Source of the DNA: Sphingomonadales bacterium | GTDB taxonomy: Bacteria > Pseudomonadota > Alphaproteobacteria > Sphingomonadales > Sphingomonadaceae | Length of the DNA stretch: 64,000 bases | NCBI GenBank assembly: GCA_009995225.1 | Contig: JAACPW010000002.1 | Span: 1 to 64,000, forward strand | Direction: 5' to 3' | In this document: positions 42,836-52,404 of the stretch, piece after piece | Numbering within the stretch: position 1 is the stretch's first letter | Layout of the letters: each line of letters opens with the position of its first letter | Program-made: the position numbers and the translations under genes | Notes under the pieces: model-generated | What the model saw: the letters and a program-made list of their open reading frames with translations, nothing else | What the model was told of the DNA's origin: nothing | The model's database searches: none

Positions 42836-45370
42836 ATGACTGAGCCCACCACCTTGCCCGCAGCCGAACCCGGCGCCCCCTCCACCTGGGCCTACCTGCG
42901 CTACCGCGTGAACCGCGATATCATAGGCGCTTTCGTGTGGTTCCGTGAACGTTGGCGCCAGAGCCTGCTGTTCAAGCTGATCGCCGCCGCTGTCGGCTTG
43001 GCGATCGTGCTGTGGGTTGCGTTGTTCGTCTGGCTGGCAAGCGACCTTCCCGAAGCCGACACCTTGCTCACCTATGAAACGCCGCTACCCACTGTGGTGC
43101 GCGGTGTGGATGGCGAGATTGTTCATTCCTACGCGCGCGAACGGCGCGTGCAGTTGCAATATGCCGATTTCCCCGAACAACTGATCGCGGCGTATCTTTC
43201 GGCCGAAGACAAGACATTTTTCAGCCATGGCGGGGTGGATTTCTTCGGCACTGCCAACGCGGTGTTCGATTACGCCAGCAAGCTCGGCTCGGGTGAGCGC
43301 GCTGTGGGCGGATCGACCATCACGCAACAGGTCGCCAAGAACTTGCTGCTGGGCGATGAATACTCGGTGACGCGCAAGCTCAAGGAAATGATCCTGGCCG
43401 GCCGGATCGAGCAGGTGCTGACCAAGCAGGAAATCCTCGAACTCTACCTGAACGAAATCCCGTTGGGGCGTCGCTCGTTCGGCGTGCAGGCCGCCGCACG
43501 CGCCTATTACGACAAGGACGTTGACGATCTTGCTTTGCACGAGATGGCGTTTCTGGCGATCCTGCCCAAGGCGCCCGAACGCTATGGCCGCACGGGGCAG
43601 GAAGAGATCGCGCTCGAACGCCGCAATTTTGTGCTCGCGCAGATGGAGGCCAACGGGTTCATTACCGGGTCCGATCGCCGCGCCGCCGCTGCGCAGCCCT
43701 TGGGGCTTGTCACGCAGCGCCGTGAACGCAGCGTCGATGCAGGCTATTTCCTTGAAGAAGTGCGCCGCGAACTGATCGATCGCTTCGGCGAGACGGCGGA
43801 AACGGGCCCCAACTCGGTCTATGCGGGCGGATTGTGGGTGCGCACCTCGCTTGATCCGGACATGCAGGCGGCGGCGCGCGACGCGCTGCGCGAAGGCTTG
43901 CTGCGCTATCACGGCGGGCGCGCCTGGGCCGGGCCGGTAGCAACCATCGATGTGAGCGAGGGCAACTGGTCGAGCCAACTGCAAAGCTCGCCGCTCGGGA
44001 TAAGCTACAAGGACTGGCGCATTGGCGTGGTGACCAGTCGGAGCCAATCATCGGCGCGGATCGGCTTTTCGGATGGTAAGGAAGCACCGCTCAGCGGCCT
44101 GCCCAATGCCCTGAAGGCCGGCGATGTGATCGCGGCCAGCCCGAGCGGCGATGGCTGGCGCGTGCGAACCATCCCCGAAGCGCAAGGCGCGCTGGTTGTC
44201 GAGAGCGCGCAGACCGGACGTGTGCTGGCGATGCAGGGCGGCTTCGATTACCGGCTGTCGGATTTCAACCGTGCGACCCAGGCAATGCGCCAGCCGGGTT
44301 CGACGATAAAGCCATTCGTCTACGCCGCCGGACTGGACAGTGGCATGACGCCGTCCACTCAAGTCGATAACAACCGCTTCTGCTATTATCAGGGCGCCAA
44401 TCTCGGCGAGAAATGTATCCGTGGCACCGGCCGGGGCGGACAGTTTCCGATGCGCTACGGTCTGGAACAATCGCAAAATATCATGACCGTTCAGATCGGC
44501 ATGACTGCCGGAATGTCCAATGTGGTCAAGGGGATCGAGAAGCTGGGGATCGGCAAATTTCCGTCCTATCCCTCCACCGCGCTTGGTGCAGGTGAAACGA
44601 CGCTGGTGAAGATGGTCGCCGCCTACAGCGCGCTGGCCAATCACGGCCGGCTCAATCCACCGACCGTGATCGACTATGTGCAGGACCGGCGTGGCAAGTT
44701 GCTTTGGCGTGCGGACAACCGCGATTGCCGCGGTTGCAACATGGCTAGGTGGGATGGCCAGCCCATGCCGCGCTTCGGTGTGCGCGGGGCGCAGGCGATG
44801 GACGCGCGCACCGCATTCCAGGTGATGAACATGCTGCGCGGCGCCGTCAGCCGTGGGACCGCCACGGTGCTCAACCCGCTCAATTTGCCTCTGTTCGGCA
44901 AGACCGGGACGACCACCGGGCCCAAGGACGTGTGGTTCATCGGCGGCACCCAGCAGTTGATCGCGGGCGCGTATGTGGGCTTCGATCAACCGCGCAACAT
45001 GGGCGGCTATGCCTATGGCGGCACGATTGCAGCGCCCATCGTCAAGAGCCTGATCGAAAAGACCAAGTCCAAATGGTCCGATCTCCCGGCGGTTGCGCCA
45101 GCGGGCGTGCGGATGGTGCGGGTCGACCGACGCTCAGGCAAGCGGGTGTTCGAGGGTTGGCCGACGGACGATCCGAGGTCTGCCATCATCTGGGAAGCGT
45201 TCAAGCCCGACACAGAGCCAGAGCGGTTTACCCGGCAGGATGCGATTGCAGCCAAGCGTAACGAGATCCTCACGCTGGTGCGGGCAGGGCGGCAAAGCGC
45301 TGAAAGCGCCGTTGTTGATGTGCCCGAACCCGAAACCATCTCATTCGTTGAAGATGGCAACAATCAGTAG
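42836..45370 (+). CDS. mrcA: Penicillin-binding protein 1A (bifunctional)
   Basis: An 844-residue class A PBP. A TM anchor lies near 45-65. The GT51 glycosyltransferase domain has YLSAEDKTFFSHGGVDF (catalytic Glu), GGSTITQQVAKNLLL and LYLNEIPLGRRSFGVQAAA. The transpeptidase has the SxxK motif in RQPGSTIKPFVYAAG, LEQSQNIMT (SxN) and LFGKTGTTTGPKDVW (KTG). It polymerises and crosslinks peptidoglycan. An in-frame GTG 21 bp upstream is possible. Confidence 0.96.
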   Translation: MTEPTTLPAAEPGAPSTWAYLRYRVNRDIIGAFVWFRERWRQSLLFKLIAAAVGLAIVLWVALFVWLASDLPEADTLLTYETPLPTVVRGVDGEIVHSYARERRVQLQYADFPEQLIAAYLSAEDKTFFSHGGVDFFGTANAVFDYASKLGSGERAVGGSTITQQVAKNLLLGDEYSVTRKLKEMILAGRIEQVLTKQEILELYLNEIPLGRRSFGVQAAARAYYDKDVDDLALHEMAFLAILPKAPERYGRTGQEEIALERRNFVLAQMEANGFITGSDRRAAAAQPLGLVTQRRERSVDAGYFLEEVRRELIDRFGETAETGPNSVYAGGLWVRTSLDPDMQAAARDALREGLLRYHGGRAWAGPVATIDVSEGNWSSQLQSSPLGISYKDWRIGVVTSRSQSSARIGFSDGKEAPLSGLPNALKAGDVIAASPSGDGWRVRTIPEAQGALVVESAQTGRVLAMQGGFDYRLSDFNRATQAMRQPGSTIKPFVYAAGLDSGMTPSTQVDNNRFCYYQGANLGEKCIRGTGRGGQFPMRYGLEQSQNIMTVQIGMTAGMSNVVKGIEKLGIGKFPSYPSTALGAGETTLVKMVAAYSALANHGRLNPPTVIDYVQDRRGKLLWRADNRDCRGCNMARWDGQPMPRFGVRGAQAMDARTAFQVMNMLRGAVSRGTATVLNPLNLPLFGKTGTTTGPKDVWFIGGTQQLIAGAYVGFDQPRNMGGYAYGGTIAAPIVKSLIEKTKSKWSDLPAVAPAGVRMVRVDRRSGKRVFEGWPTDDPRSAIIWEAFKPDTEPERFTRQDAIAAKRNEILTLVRAGRQSAESAVVDVPEPETISFVEDGNNQ

Positions 45371-45412
45371 GCCTGTCTGGAACCGGTGGCGGGTCTGCGG
45401 GGTTGAACATCC

Positions 45413-45964
45413 ATGAACCGCGCTCGCACCCGTTTTGCCCCCTTTGCTGCCGTTGCCGCGCTCGCCGCCGCCGCCGCATTGACCTTCACCCCGGTGTCGG
45501 CCGAATTGCCAAAGCGCGCTAAGGCGCCCGGCTTTTCGACGCAGGCGGCGCTCGCCGGCAAGGAGTTCCGCTTCACGCTCGACGCGGCGCTCGCGAAGGG
45601 GCCGGTGGTGCTGTATTTCTACCCGAAGGCGTTCACGGGCGGCTGCACGCTTGAAGCCAACGCCTTTGCGGCTGCGGCGCCGCAGTTCGAAGCGGCGGGG
45701 GCCAGCATCATCGGCATGTCGAACGACACCATCGCAACCCTGAAGCGGTTCAGCCGCGAAGAATGCCGGGATGCGTTTCCCGTGGGGGTTGCCTCGGCCA
45801 GGATCATGGCCGCCTATGATGTCGATGGTGGCGGGTCTGCCTATGCCAGCCGCACATCCTATGTCATCGCGCCCGGTGGCAGCATCGTTGCGGTGCATTC
45901 GAACCCGGACTATCGCGGTCATGTGGAAAAGACACTCGCTGCGGTTCGCGCGCTCAGAAAGTAG
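45413..45964 (+). CDS. Exported peroxiredoxin (AhpC/TSA, Bcp-like)
   Basis: A 183-residue protein with an N-terminal signal peptide (RTRFAPFAAVAALAAAAALT). The peroxidatic Cys lies in YFYPKAFTGGCTLEANAF, close to the PrxQ/Bcp pattern but with Gly-Gly before Cys instead of Pro-Gly. A second Cys is in FSREECRDAFPVGV. It should reduce peroxides in the periplasm. The gene lies between PBP1A and prfB in the same direction. Confidence 0.88.
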   Translation: MNRARTRFAPFAAVAALAAAAALTFTPVSAELPKRAKAPGFSTQAALAGKEFRFTLDAALAKGPVVLYFYPKAFTGGCTLEANAFAAAAPQFEAAGASIIGMSNDTIATLKRFSREECRDAFPVGVASARIMAAYDVDGGGSAYASRTSYVIAPGGSIVAVHSNPDYRGHVEKTLAAVRALRK

Positions 45965-46053
45965 AGCGGTCTGACCGCCGCGAGGCCGCTTTACAATTGC
46001 GCCGCCGACGCTAAGCGGAGCGACCTTGTCAGCATTACGATGAAGGATCGACC

Positions 46054-47181
46054 ATGCGGGCCGAGGGTCAGGCTTACATCAACCGGATCGAAGCGGCGCT
46101 GGCGCTGGTGCGCCTGGCGCTCGACTGGGATCGTGCGTTGCGCCGGCTCGACGAATTGAACGCGCGCGTGCAGGATCCGAAACTGTGGGACAATCCCAAG
46201 CAGGCGCAGGCGATCAGCCGCGAGCAGAAGACGCTCGAGACCGCAGTGAACACCGTGAATGAAATCGCCGCCGAGATGTCCGACGCGATCGAGTTCATCG
46301 AGATGGGTGAGGCTGAAGGCGAGGACAGCATCGTCAATGATGGCATGCGCACGCTGGAGCGTCTCGCGGACCGGGCGGATGCCGACAAGGTCCAGGCGCT
46401 GCTGTCAGGGGAAGCTGACGGCAACGATACCTATCTGGAAATCCACGCAGGCGCAGGCGGCACCGAAAGCCAGGACTGGGCCGAAATGCTGTTTCGCATG
46501 TATGGCCGCTGGGCCGAACGGCGCGGCTTCAAGGTCGAGACGGTCGAATATCAGAGCGGCGAGCAGGCCGGGATCAAATCGGCCACGCTCCACATCAAGG
46601 GCGACGGTGCCTATGGCTATGCCAAGACCGAAAGCGGCGTCCACCGCCTCGTCCGGATCAGCCCCTATGACAGTTCGGCCCGGCGGCACACCAGCTTTTC
46701 CAGCGTGTGGGTCTATCCGGTGATCGACGACACCTTTGAAATTGATATCAATCCCGCCGATCTCAAGATCGACACCTATCGCGCATCAGGCGCGGGCGGG
46801 CAGCACGTCAACACCACCGATTCCGCTGTCCGCATCACGCACCAGCCTTCGGGCATCGTGGTGGCGAGCCAGCAGGACCGCAGCCAGCACAAGAACCGCG
46901 ATATTGCGATGAACATGTTGAAAGCGCGTCTGTACGAAGCGGAGATGCGTTCCCGTGAGGAAGCGGCCAGCGCCGAACATTCGGCCAAAAGCGATATTGG
47001 CTGGGGCCACCAGATCCGTTCTTACGTGTTGCAGCCCTATCAGATGGTCAAGGATCTGCGCACGGGTGTGGTCTCGACCTCGCCCGACGCGGTGCTCGAC
47101 GGGGCGATCGATCCTTTCATCTCCGCCGCGCTTGCCCAGCGGGTGACGGGCGAGAAGGTCGAGATTGAGGACGTGGATTAA
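46054..47181 (+). CDS. prfB: Peptide chain release factor 2
   Basis: A 375-residue protein. The GGQ peptidyl-hydrolysis motif is at 248-250 in YRASGAGGQHVNTTDS. The tripeptide that reads UGA/UAA is SPY at 203-205, where E. coli has SPF. GAGGTESQDWAEML and QQDRSQHKNRDIAM flank as expected. The frame is continuous from the ATG, preceded by AAGGATCG, so no programmed +1 frameshift is needed here. Confidence 0.96.
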   Translation: MRAEGQAYINRIEAALALVRLALDWDRALRRLDELNARVQDPKLWDNPKQAQAISREQKTLETAVNTVNEIAAEMSDAIEFIEMGEAEGEDSIVNDGMRTLERLADRADADKVQALLSGEADGNDTYLEIHAGAGGTESQDWAEMLFRMYGRWAERRGFKVETVEYQSGEQAGIKSATLHIKGDGAYGYAKTESGVHRLVRISPYDSSARRHTSFSSVWVYPVIDDTFEIDINPADLKIDTYRASGAGGQHVNTTDSAVRITHQPSGIVVASQQDRSQHKNRDIAMNMLKARLYEAEMRSREEAASAEHSAKSDIGWGHQIRSYVLQPYQMVKDLRTGVVSTSPDAVLDGAIDPFISAALAQRVTGEKVEIEDVD

Positions 47182-47186
47182 GCAAT

Positions 47187-47912
47187 ATGCTCCGGCGCTC
47201 GGTCATTTCATCTCTGGCCCTGGGTGCTTCGCTGGCATTGTCGGCGTGCGACGGGCTTTTGCCATTTGCCGCTGAAACACAGAACGGCGCGGTCTTTCCT
47301 CAGCCTGATCGACCGGTGGCCAAGGTCGTCTCCACCCAGTTTTCCAACGAAGACGCCCGTGACGAACGCAACGAAGCGCAGGTCGTGATGAACCTCGCCG
47401 ACATCCGACCCGGGATGACCATTGCCGATATCGGGGCGGGCGAGGGTTATTACACGGTTCGCCTTGCAGAACGGGTCGGGACGGAGGGGCGCGTGCTGGC
47501 GCAGGATATCAGCCGAGAGGCGCTTGACCGCCTGGGGCGCCGTGTTGAACGCGAGCGGCTCGAGAATATTTCGATCAAGTTTGGCGAGGCCGACAATCCG
47601 CAGCTTCCCGCTGACAGTTTCGATCGCATATTCATGGTGCACATGTACCACGAGGTCACGGACCCTTATGCCTTCCTGTGGAACATGTGGCCCGCCCTGA
47701 CGACCGGTGGGCAGATTGTGGTGGTCGAGAGCGAAAGTCCGGCGGGACGCCACGGGATGCCCCACAGGCTGTTGTTCTGCGAGTATGAGGCGATCGGTTA
47801 TGTTCTCGTCGAGTACACCGAGCGTCCCGACATCAAAGGCTATTTTGCCCGTTTCCAACGCGGGGAAGAACGCACCCGGCCTGAAGATATCAAAGTCTGC
47901 AACGCGGCCTGA
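47187..47912 (+). CDS. SAM-dependent methyltransferase with lipoprotein-type signal
   Basis: A 241-residue protein, 5 bp after prfB. The N-terminus MLRRSVISSLALGASLALSA and then C21 forms a good lipobox (LSAC), suggesting export and lipid attachment. The rest is a class I methyltransferase: MTIADIGAGEGYYTVRLAE is motif I, RVLAQDISREALDRL motif II, FDRIFMVHMYHEV motif IV. A SAM-binding domain outside the cytoplasm is puzzling, since SAM is not expected there. Either the signal is not used or the fold has another role. Confidence 0.8.
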   Translation: MLRRSVISSLALGASLALSACDGLLPFAAETQNGAVFPQPDRPVAKVVSTQFSNEDARDERNEAQVVMNLADIRPGMTIADIGAGEGYYTVRLAERVGTEGRVLAQDISREALDRLGRRVERERLENISIKFGEADNPQLPADSFDRIFMVHMYHEVTDPYAFLWNMWPALTTGGQIVVVESESPAGRHGMPHRLLFCEYEAIGYVLVEYTERPDIKGYFARFQRGEERTRPEDIKVCNAA

Positions 47913-48003
47913 AGCGTAGAGCAGTAAGGTTGCGACCTGTGGATAGCCACCTTATGTCTGAAAAACGAAAACACGCGCGGCTTTCGCGCAGAGGGGATTT
48001 TCA

Positions 48004-49407
48004 TTGTTCAAGGGATTGAGCCCGATCGTCTATGGCGGTCGTGAAGTTTGGCCGCTGATTGAAGGCGGCAAGGGTGTTTCGGCGAGCAACCATGCCAGTT
48101 CCGGTGCCTGGGCTGCCGCGGGCGGGATCGGCACTGTCAGCGCGGTCAACGCCGATAGCTATGACGCGGATGGCAACCCGATACCCCAGGTCTATCATGG
48201 CCGCACGCGCGAGGAACGGCATCAGGAACTGATCCAATACGCGATCGACGGGGCCACCACGCAGGTCAAACAGGCCTATGAAATCGCCGGCGGCAAGGGC
48301 GCGATCAACATCAACGTGTTGTGGGAAATGGGCGGGGCGCAAGCCGTGCTCGAAGGCGTGCTGGAAAACACCCGCGGCATGGTGACGGGCGTCACCTGCG
48401 GTGCAGGGATGCCGTACAAGCTGGCGGAAATCGCGGCGCGTTTCGACGTCTGCTATCTTCCCATTGTGAGTTCGGGCCGGGCCTTCCGCGCGCTATGGAA
48501 GCGGTCCTATCACAAGGTGCCCGATCTGATGGCGGCGGTGGTCTATGAAGACCCATGGCTGGCGGGCGGGCACAACGGTCTCAGCAACGCCGAAGACCCG
48601 ACCAAGCCCGAAGATCCCTATCCCCGCGTCAAGGTGCTGCGCGACATGATGCGCGCTGAAGGCATTGCGGACACCGTTCCGATCGTGATGGCGGGCGGGG
48701 TATGGTACCTGCGCGAATGGAACGACTGGATCGACAACCCCGAACTGGGAACCATCGCTTTCCAGTTCGGCACCCGTCCGCTGGTGACGCAAGAAAGCCC
48801 GATCCCGCAGATCTGGAAGGATATGCTGCGTGAGGTTGAGCCAGGCGATGTGTTGCTCCACAAGTTCTCGCCCACCGGGTTCTATTCGAGCGCGGTGAAG
48901 ACCCCGTTCCTTTATGATCTGATGCATCGGTCCGAACGCCAGATCCCGTTCTTCAAACGCGGCGCGGAAGAGGGCACGGTGCAGCTGGGCGAAGACGGCA
49001 AGGCTCGCAATTTCTGGGTGAAGCCCGAAGACAAGGCGCGCGCCGACATGTGGATGCGTGCAGGACACAGCGAACCGTTGAAGACGCCAGACGATTCCAT
49101 CGTCTTCGTCACCCCGGAATCGCGCGACATTATCCGCAAAGATCAACAGGATTGCATGGGCTGCCTGTCGCATTGCTCGTTTTCGAGCTGGAAGGATCAT
49201 GACGATTATACGACCGGACGTCTGGCCGACCCGCGCAGCTTCTGCATCCAGAAGACGTTGCAGGATATCGCCCATGGCGGCGATCCTGACAACAACCTCG
49301 CCTTTGCGGGCCATGCGGCCTACCGGTTCAAGATCGACCCGTTCTATTCCAACGGCTACACGCCGAGCGTGGGCGAACTGGTCGAGCGGATTTTGACAGG
49401 CGATTGA
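48004..49407 (+). CDS. Nitronate monooxygenase-like FMN protein with Cys-rich C-terminal extension
   Basis: A 467-residue protein with a TTG start preceded by GAGGGG. The TIM-barrel core has GAININVLWEMGGAQAVLEG, VTGVTCGAGMPYKLAE, YLPIVSSGRAF, VPIVMAGGVWYLREW and TIAFQFGTRPLVTQES, typical of the 2-nitropropane dioxygenase/flavin family. After about residue 355 comes an extension with QQDCMGCLSHCSFSSW, a CxxCxxxC set, and RSFCIQKTLQDIAHGG. The extension may bind metal or an iron-sulfur cluster. The substrate is unknown. Confidence 0.82.
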   Translation: MFKGLSPIVYGGREVWPLIEGGKGVSASNHASSGAWAAAGGIGTVSAVNADSYDADGNPIPQVYHGRTREERHQELIQYAIDGATTQVKQAYEIAGGKGAININVLWEMGGAQAVLEGVLENTRGMVTGVTCGAGMPYKLAEIAARFDVCYLPIVSSGRAFRALWKRSYHKVPDLMAAVVYEDPWLAGGHNGLSNAEDPTKPEDPYPRVKVLRDMMRAEGIADTVPIVMAGGVWYLREWNDWIDNPELGTIAFQFGTRPLVTQESPIPQIWKDMLREVEPGDVLLHKFSPTGFYSSAVKTPFLYDLMHRSERQIPFFKRGAEEGTVQLGEDGKARNFWVKPEDKARADMWMRAGHSEPLKTPDDSIVFVTPESRDIIRKDQQDCMGCLSHCSFSSWKDHDDYTTGRLADPRSFCIQKTLQDIAHGGDPDNNLAFAGHAAYRFKIDPFYSNGYTPSVGELVERILTGD

Positions 49408-49433
49408 GTGGTTGGCGCGCGGTGCGGCGGCGT

Positions 49434-50447
49434 TCAGCCCCGCACCAGCGCCGTCAGCACCTGATCGGGCGGGCGGTGTCCGTCGGCCCACATCCGGATA
49501 TTGGCGATCACCTTGTGACCCGAATCCTCGCGGCCTTCGGCGGTGGCGCTGCCGATGTGGGGGAGGGTCATCACGTTGGGGTGCGCGATCAGGCGCGGAT
49601 CGACGTGCGGCTCGTCAGGATACACGTCCAGCCCTGCGCCCGCCAGATGGCCGGATTCCAGCGCGGCAATCAGCGCGTCCTGATCGATCAGCTCGCCGCG
49701 TGCGGTGTTGATGATGCTGCCGCCCGGCTTCATCAGCGCGATCCTGCGCGCATCGACTAAGTGGCGCGTCTCCTCGGTCAGCGGGCAGTGCAGCGTGAGA
49801 ATATCGGCCTTGGCCATCAGCGTATCGACATCGGCCACATAGCGCGCACCAAGCATACGCTCCAAGGCCTCTGGCAGGGGCTTGCGGTTGGTATAGGCGA
49901 TCTCCAGCCCGAACGCGCGGGCGCGGTGGGCGACTGCCTGGCCGATGCGGCCCATGCCGACGATGCCAAGCACCTTGCCCGCCAGCTTGCGGCCCAGCAG
50001 ACCCGAAGGCGCCCAGCCGGTCCACTTGCCACTGCGCACCAGCCCGGTGCCTTCGCGAATCCGGCGCGGCACGCCGATGATGCCTGCCATGGCGATGTCG
50101 GCGGTATCGTCGGTGAACACACCGGGGGTGTTGGTGACGAGGATCCTGCGTGCGGCCGCCGCGGCCAGATCGATATGTTCGGTGCCTGCGCCGAAGTTGG
50201 CGATCAGGCCAAGGCGCTCGCCCGCGCTGGCGATCAGATCGGCATCGATCCGGTCGGTCACGGTCGGCACCAGCACGTCGCAGTCCTGCATCGCGGCGGC
50301 GAGCTGATCGCGGGTCAGCGGCACGTCGCCTTCGTTGAGCACCACATCAAACAGTTCGCGCATTCGCGCCTCCACCTCCGGCATGAGGTGGCGGGTGACG
50401 ATCACGCGCGGGGTATTGGCGAGCGGGCGGGTAGGGCGCTGGTTCAT
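49434..50447 (-). CDS. D-isomer 2-hydroxyacid dehydrogenase (glyoxylate reductase-like)
   Basis: A 337-residue NAD(P)-dependent enzyme. The dinucleotide motif is VLGIVGMGRIGQAVAHRARA near 158-177. Catalytic residues are Arg in SIINTARGELID, Glu in DVYPDEPHVDP and His in MTLPHIGSATAEGR. This spacing fits the GyaR/hydroxypyruvate reductase branch. It would reduce glyoxylate or hydroxypyruvate to the D-hydroxyacid. It converges on the gene at 48004-49407. Confidence 0.92.
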   Translation of the reverse strand: MNQRPTRPLANTPRVIVTRHLMPEVEARMRELFDVVLNEGDVPLTRDQLAAAMQDCDVLVPTVTDRIDADLIASAGERLGLIANFGAGTEHIDLAAAAARRILVTNTPGVFTDDTADIAMAGIIGVPRRIREGTGLVRSGKWTGWAPSGLLGRKLAGKVLGIVGMGRIGQAVAHRARAFGLEIAYTNRKPLPEALERMLGARYVADVDTLMAKADILTLHCPLTEETRHLVDARRIALMKPGGSIINTARGELIDQDALIAALESGHLAGAGLDVYPDEPHVDPRLIAHPNVMTLPHIGSATAEGREDSGHKVIANIRMWADGHRPPDQVLTALVRG

Positions 50448-50543
50448 GGCCGATGGGCTAGTGCCACAGGGGCCGCGCGGTCAAGGCGTGGATGCGCACG
50501 CGCCGCTTGAATCGGCAGGGCGTAAGGCGCTATCGCGGCGGCT

Positions 50544-51041
50544 ATGCAGGGAACCCGTTTTATTTCGATGCTCGGCCTTGTGCCGATGCTGGCCGCAGCC
50601 TTCCTGATGGCGCCGCTCAGCGCGCAGGACCGCACACTGCCTTATTGGGCCAGCCTGCGCTACGAACGCGTCAATATGCGTGTCGGGCCGAGCGCGGAAT
50701 ATCCGGTGACCTGGGTCTACTTGCGCAAAGGCTTGCCGGTGAAGGTGTTGCGGGTGCGCGAAGGCTGGCGCCTGGTCGAAGATCACGAAGGCACGCAAGG
50801 CTGGATCGCATCGAGCCAGCTTGATCCCGCGCGGGGAGCTTTGGTGGTCGGTGAAGGATTGGCCGAGGTCCGGGCCGAACCGAACAATGCCTCGGCGCTG
50901 AACTGGCGGGCCGAAGCTGGCGTCGTGAGCCGTCTGCGCACGTGCCGCACGGGTTGGTGCGAGGTCGATATCGCAGGCCGCAAGGGCTGGATGAACGCAG
51001 CGCGCCTGTGGGGTTCCGATCCGCTGCCGGGCGACGAATAA
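50544..51041 (+). CDS. Exported SH3-like domain protein
   Basis: A 165-residue protein with a signal peptide ending near AQD. It has two bacterial SH3-type modules. The first, about 38-95, reads YERVNMRVGPSAEYPV to QGWIASSQL. The second, about 100-155, includes AEVRAEPNN and GWCEVDIAGRKGWMNAARLWG. Such modules often bind peptidoglycan or act as envelope stress sensors; the role here is unknown. It is convergent with the thiolase gene, 20 bp apart. Confidence 0.87.
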   Translation: MQGTRFISMLGLVPMLAAAFLMAPLSAQDRTLPYWASLRYERVNMRVGPSAEYPVTWVYLRKGLPVKVLRVREGWRLVEDHEGTQGWIASSQLDPARGALVVGEGLAEVRAEPNNASALNWRAEAGVVSRLRTCRTGWCEVDIAGRKGWMNAARLWGSDPLPGDE

Positions 51042-51061
51042 CGCCGCCCGGCGCGCTGCAA

Positions 51062-52258
51062 TCAGATCAATTCGACCGCAATGGCAGTCGCCTCGCCGCC
51101 GCCGATGCACAGCGATGCGACGCCGCGAGTCTTGCCCTGCTGCTTCAGCGCATTGAGCAGCGTCACGATGATACGCGTGCCGCTGGCGCCGATGGGGTGG
51201 CCGAGAGCCGTGCCGCCGCCGTTCACGTTGATCTTGTCATGCCCGATGCCGAGATCGCGCATCGCGAACATCGCCACGCAGGCGAAGGCTTCGTTGACTT
51301 CGAACAGATCGACATCATCGACAGTCCATCCGGCACGGTCGAGCACCTTCTGGATCGCCGGGATCGGGGCGGTGGTGAACTTCGCGGGCGCCTGAGCGTG
51401 GGAAGCGACGGCAACCACGCGGGCAACAGGCGAAAGGCCCTTGGCCTCGGCAATGCTGGCGCGGGTCAGCACGACAGCGGCGGCGCCGTCCGAGATCGAG
51501 CTGGACGTCGCCGCCGTGATCGTCCCGTCCTTGGCAAAGGCGGGCTTTAGCTGCGGGATCTTGTCCGGGCGGCCCTTGGACGGGGCTTCGTCATACTCGA
51601 TCGTGACTTCGCCTGCGCGGGTGACGACCGTGACCGGGACAACCTCATCTGCAAAGGCTCCGCTGGCGATGGCGCGGTTGGCGCGGGCAAGCGATTCGAT
51701 GGCGTAGGCGTCCATGTCCTCGCGGGTCATCTGGTAATCATTGGCGGTGTCCTGCGCGAAGGTGCCCATTGCACGGCCCTGTTCGTAGGCATCTTCCAGC
51801 CCGTCGAGAAACATGTGGTCGTAGGCCGTGTCATGCCCCAGCCGCGCGCCCGAGCGGTGCTTTTTCAGCAGATAGGGCGCATTGGTCATGCTCTCCATCC
51901 CGCCGGCGACGACGATATCGATGGTGCCGCTGGCCAGGGCTTCGGCGCCCATGATGACGGTCTGCATACCAGACCCGCAAACCTTGTTGACCGTGGTGGC
52001 TTCGACCGAAAGCGGCAGGCCTGCCTTGATCGCGGCCTGACGTGCCGGTGCCTGGCCAAGGCCGGCGGGCAAAACGCAGCCGATATAGGCGCGGTCGACA
52101 TCTTCGCCGGCAACGCCCGAGCGATCCATGGCGGCCTTGACGGCAACCGCGCCAAGATCAGTGGCAGAGGCATCGGCCAGCGCGCCCTGCATCGCGCCCA
52201 TCGGCGTGCGGGCGTAAGAGAGGATCACGATGGGATCGGCGGGGGAAAGGTGGGTCAT
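51062..52258 (-). CDS. Acetyl-CoA C-acyltransferase (thiolase)
   Basis: A 398-residue thiolase. The acyl-accepting Cys94 is in VNKVCGSGMQ. VDLFEVNEAFACVAMF, GGGTALGHPIGASGTRI (His) and SLCIGGGEATAIAVEL (second Cys) complete the active site. The frame remains open upstream of the ATG, but AAGGAC before ATG 52258 and the family length set the start. It acts in beta-oxidation or in acetoacetyl-CoA formation; sequence alone does not decide. Confidence 0.94.
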   Translation of the reverse strand: MTHLSPADPIVILSYARTPMGAMQGALADASATDLGAVAVKAAMDRSGVAGEDVDRAYIGCVLPAGLGQAPARQAAIKAGLPLSVEATTVNKVCGSGMQTVIMGAEALASGTIDIVVAGGMESMTNAPYLLKKHRSGARLGHDTAYDHMFLDGLEDAYEQGRAMGTFAQDTANDYQMTREDMDAYAIESLARANRAIASGAFADEVVPVTVVTRAGEVTIEYDEAPSKGRPDKIPQLKPAFAKDGTITAATSSSISDGAAAVVLTRASIAEAKGLSPVARVVAVASHAQAPAKFTTAPIPAIQKVLDRAGWTVDDVDLFEVNEAFACVAMFAMRDLGIGHDKINVNGGGTALGHPIGASGTRIIVTLLNALKQQGKTRGVASLCIGGGEATAIAVELI

Positions 52259-52287
52259 GGCAAAGTCCTTGCGTGACGAAAGGGGGG

Positions 52288-52311
52288 TGTTGCAGGGGAT
52301 GTAATGTTGCA
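52288..52311. repeat. Direct TGTTGCA repeat in divergent promoter region
   Basis: TGTTGCA occurs at 52288-52294 and 52305-52311, 17 bp apart, in the 189-bp gap between the thiolase and aldehyde dehydrogenase genes. It could be a regulator site; no further support. Confidence 0.3.
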
Positions 52312-52404
52312 ATGCGTCAATGGCAATCACAGCGGCACCCGCCTGGCCAATGCGAAGCGCCTTGCCATGAACGCCCCTTTGCGCAAAACACGTCGCAAAT
52401 GAAA

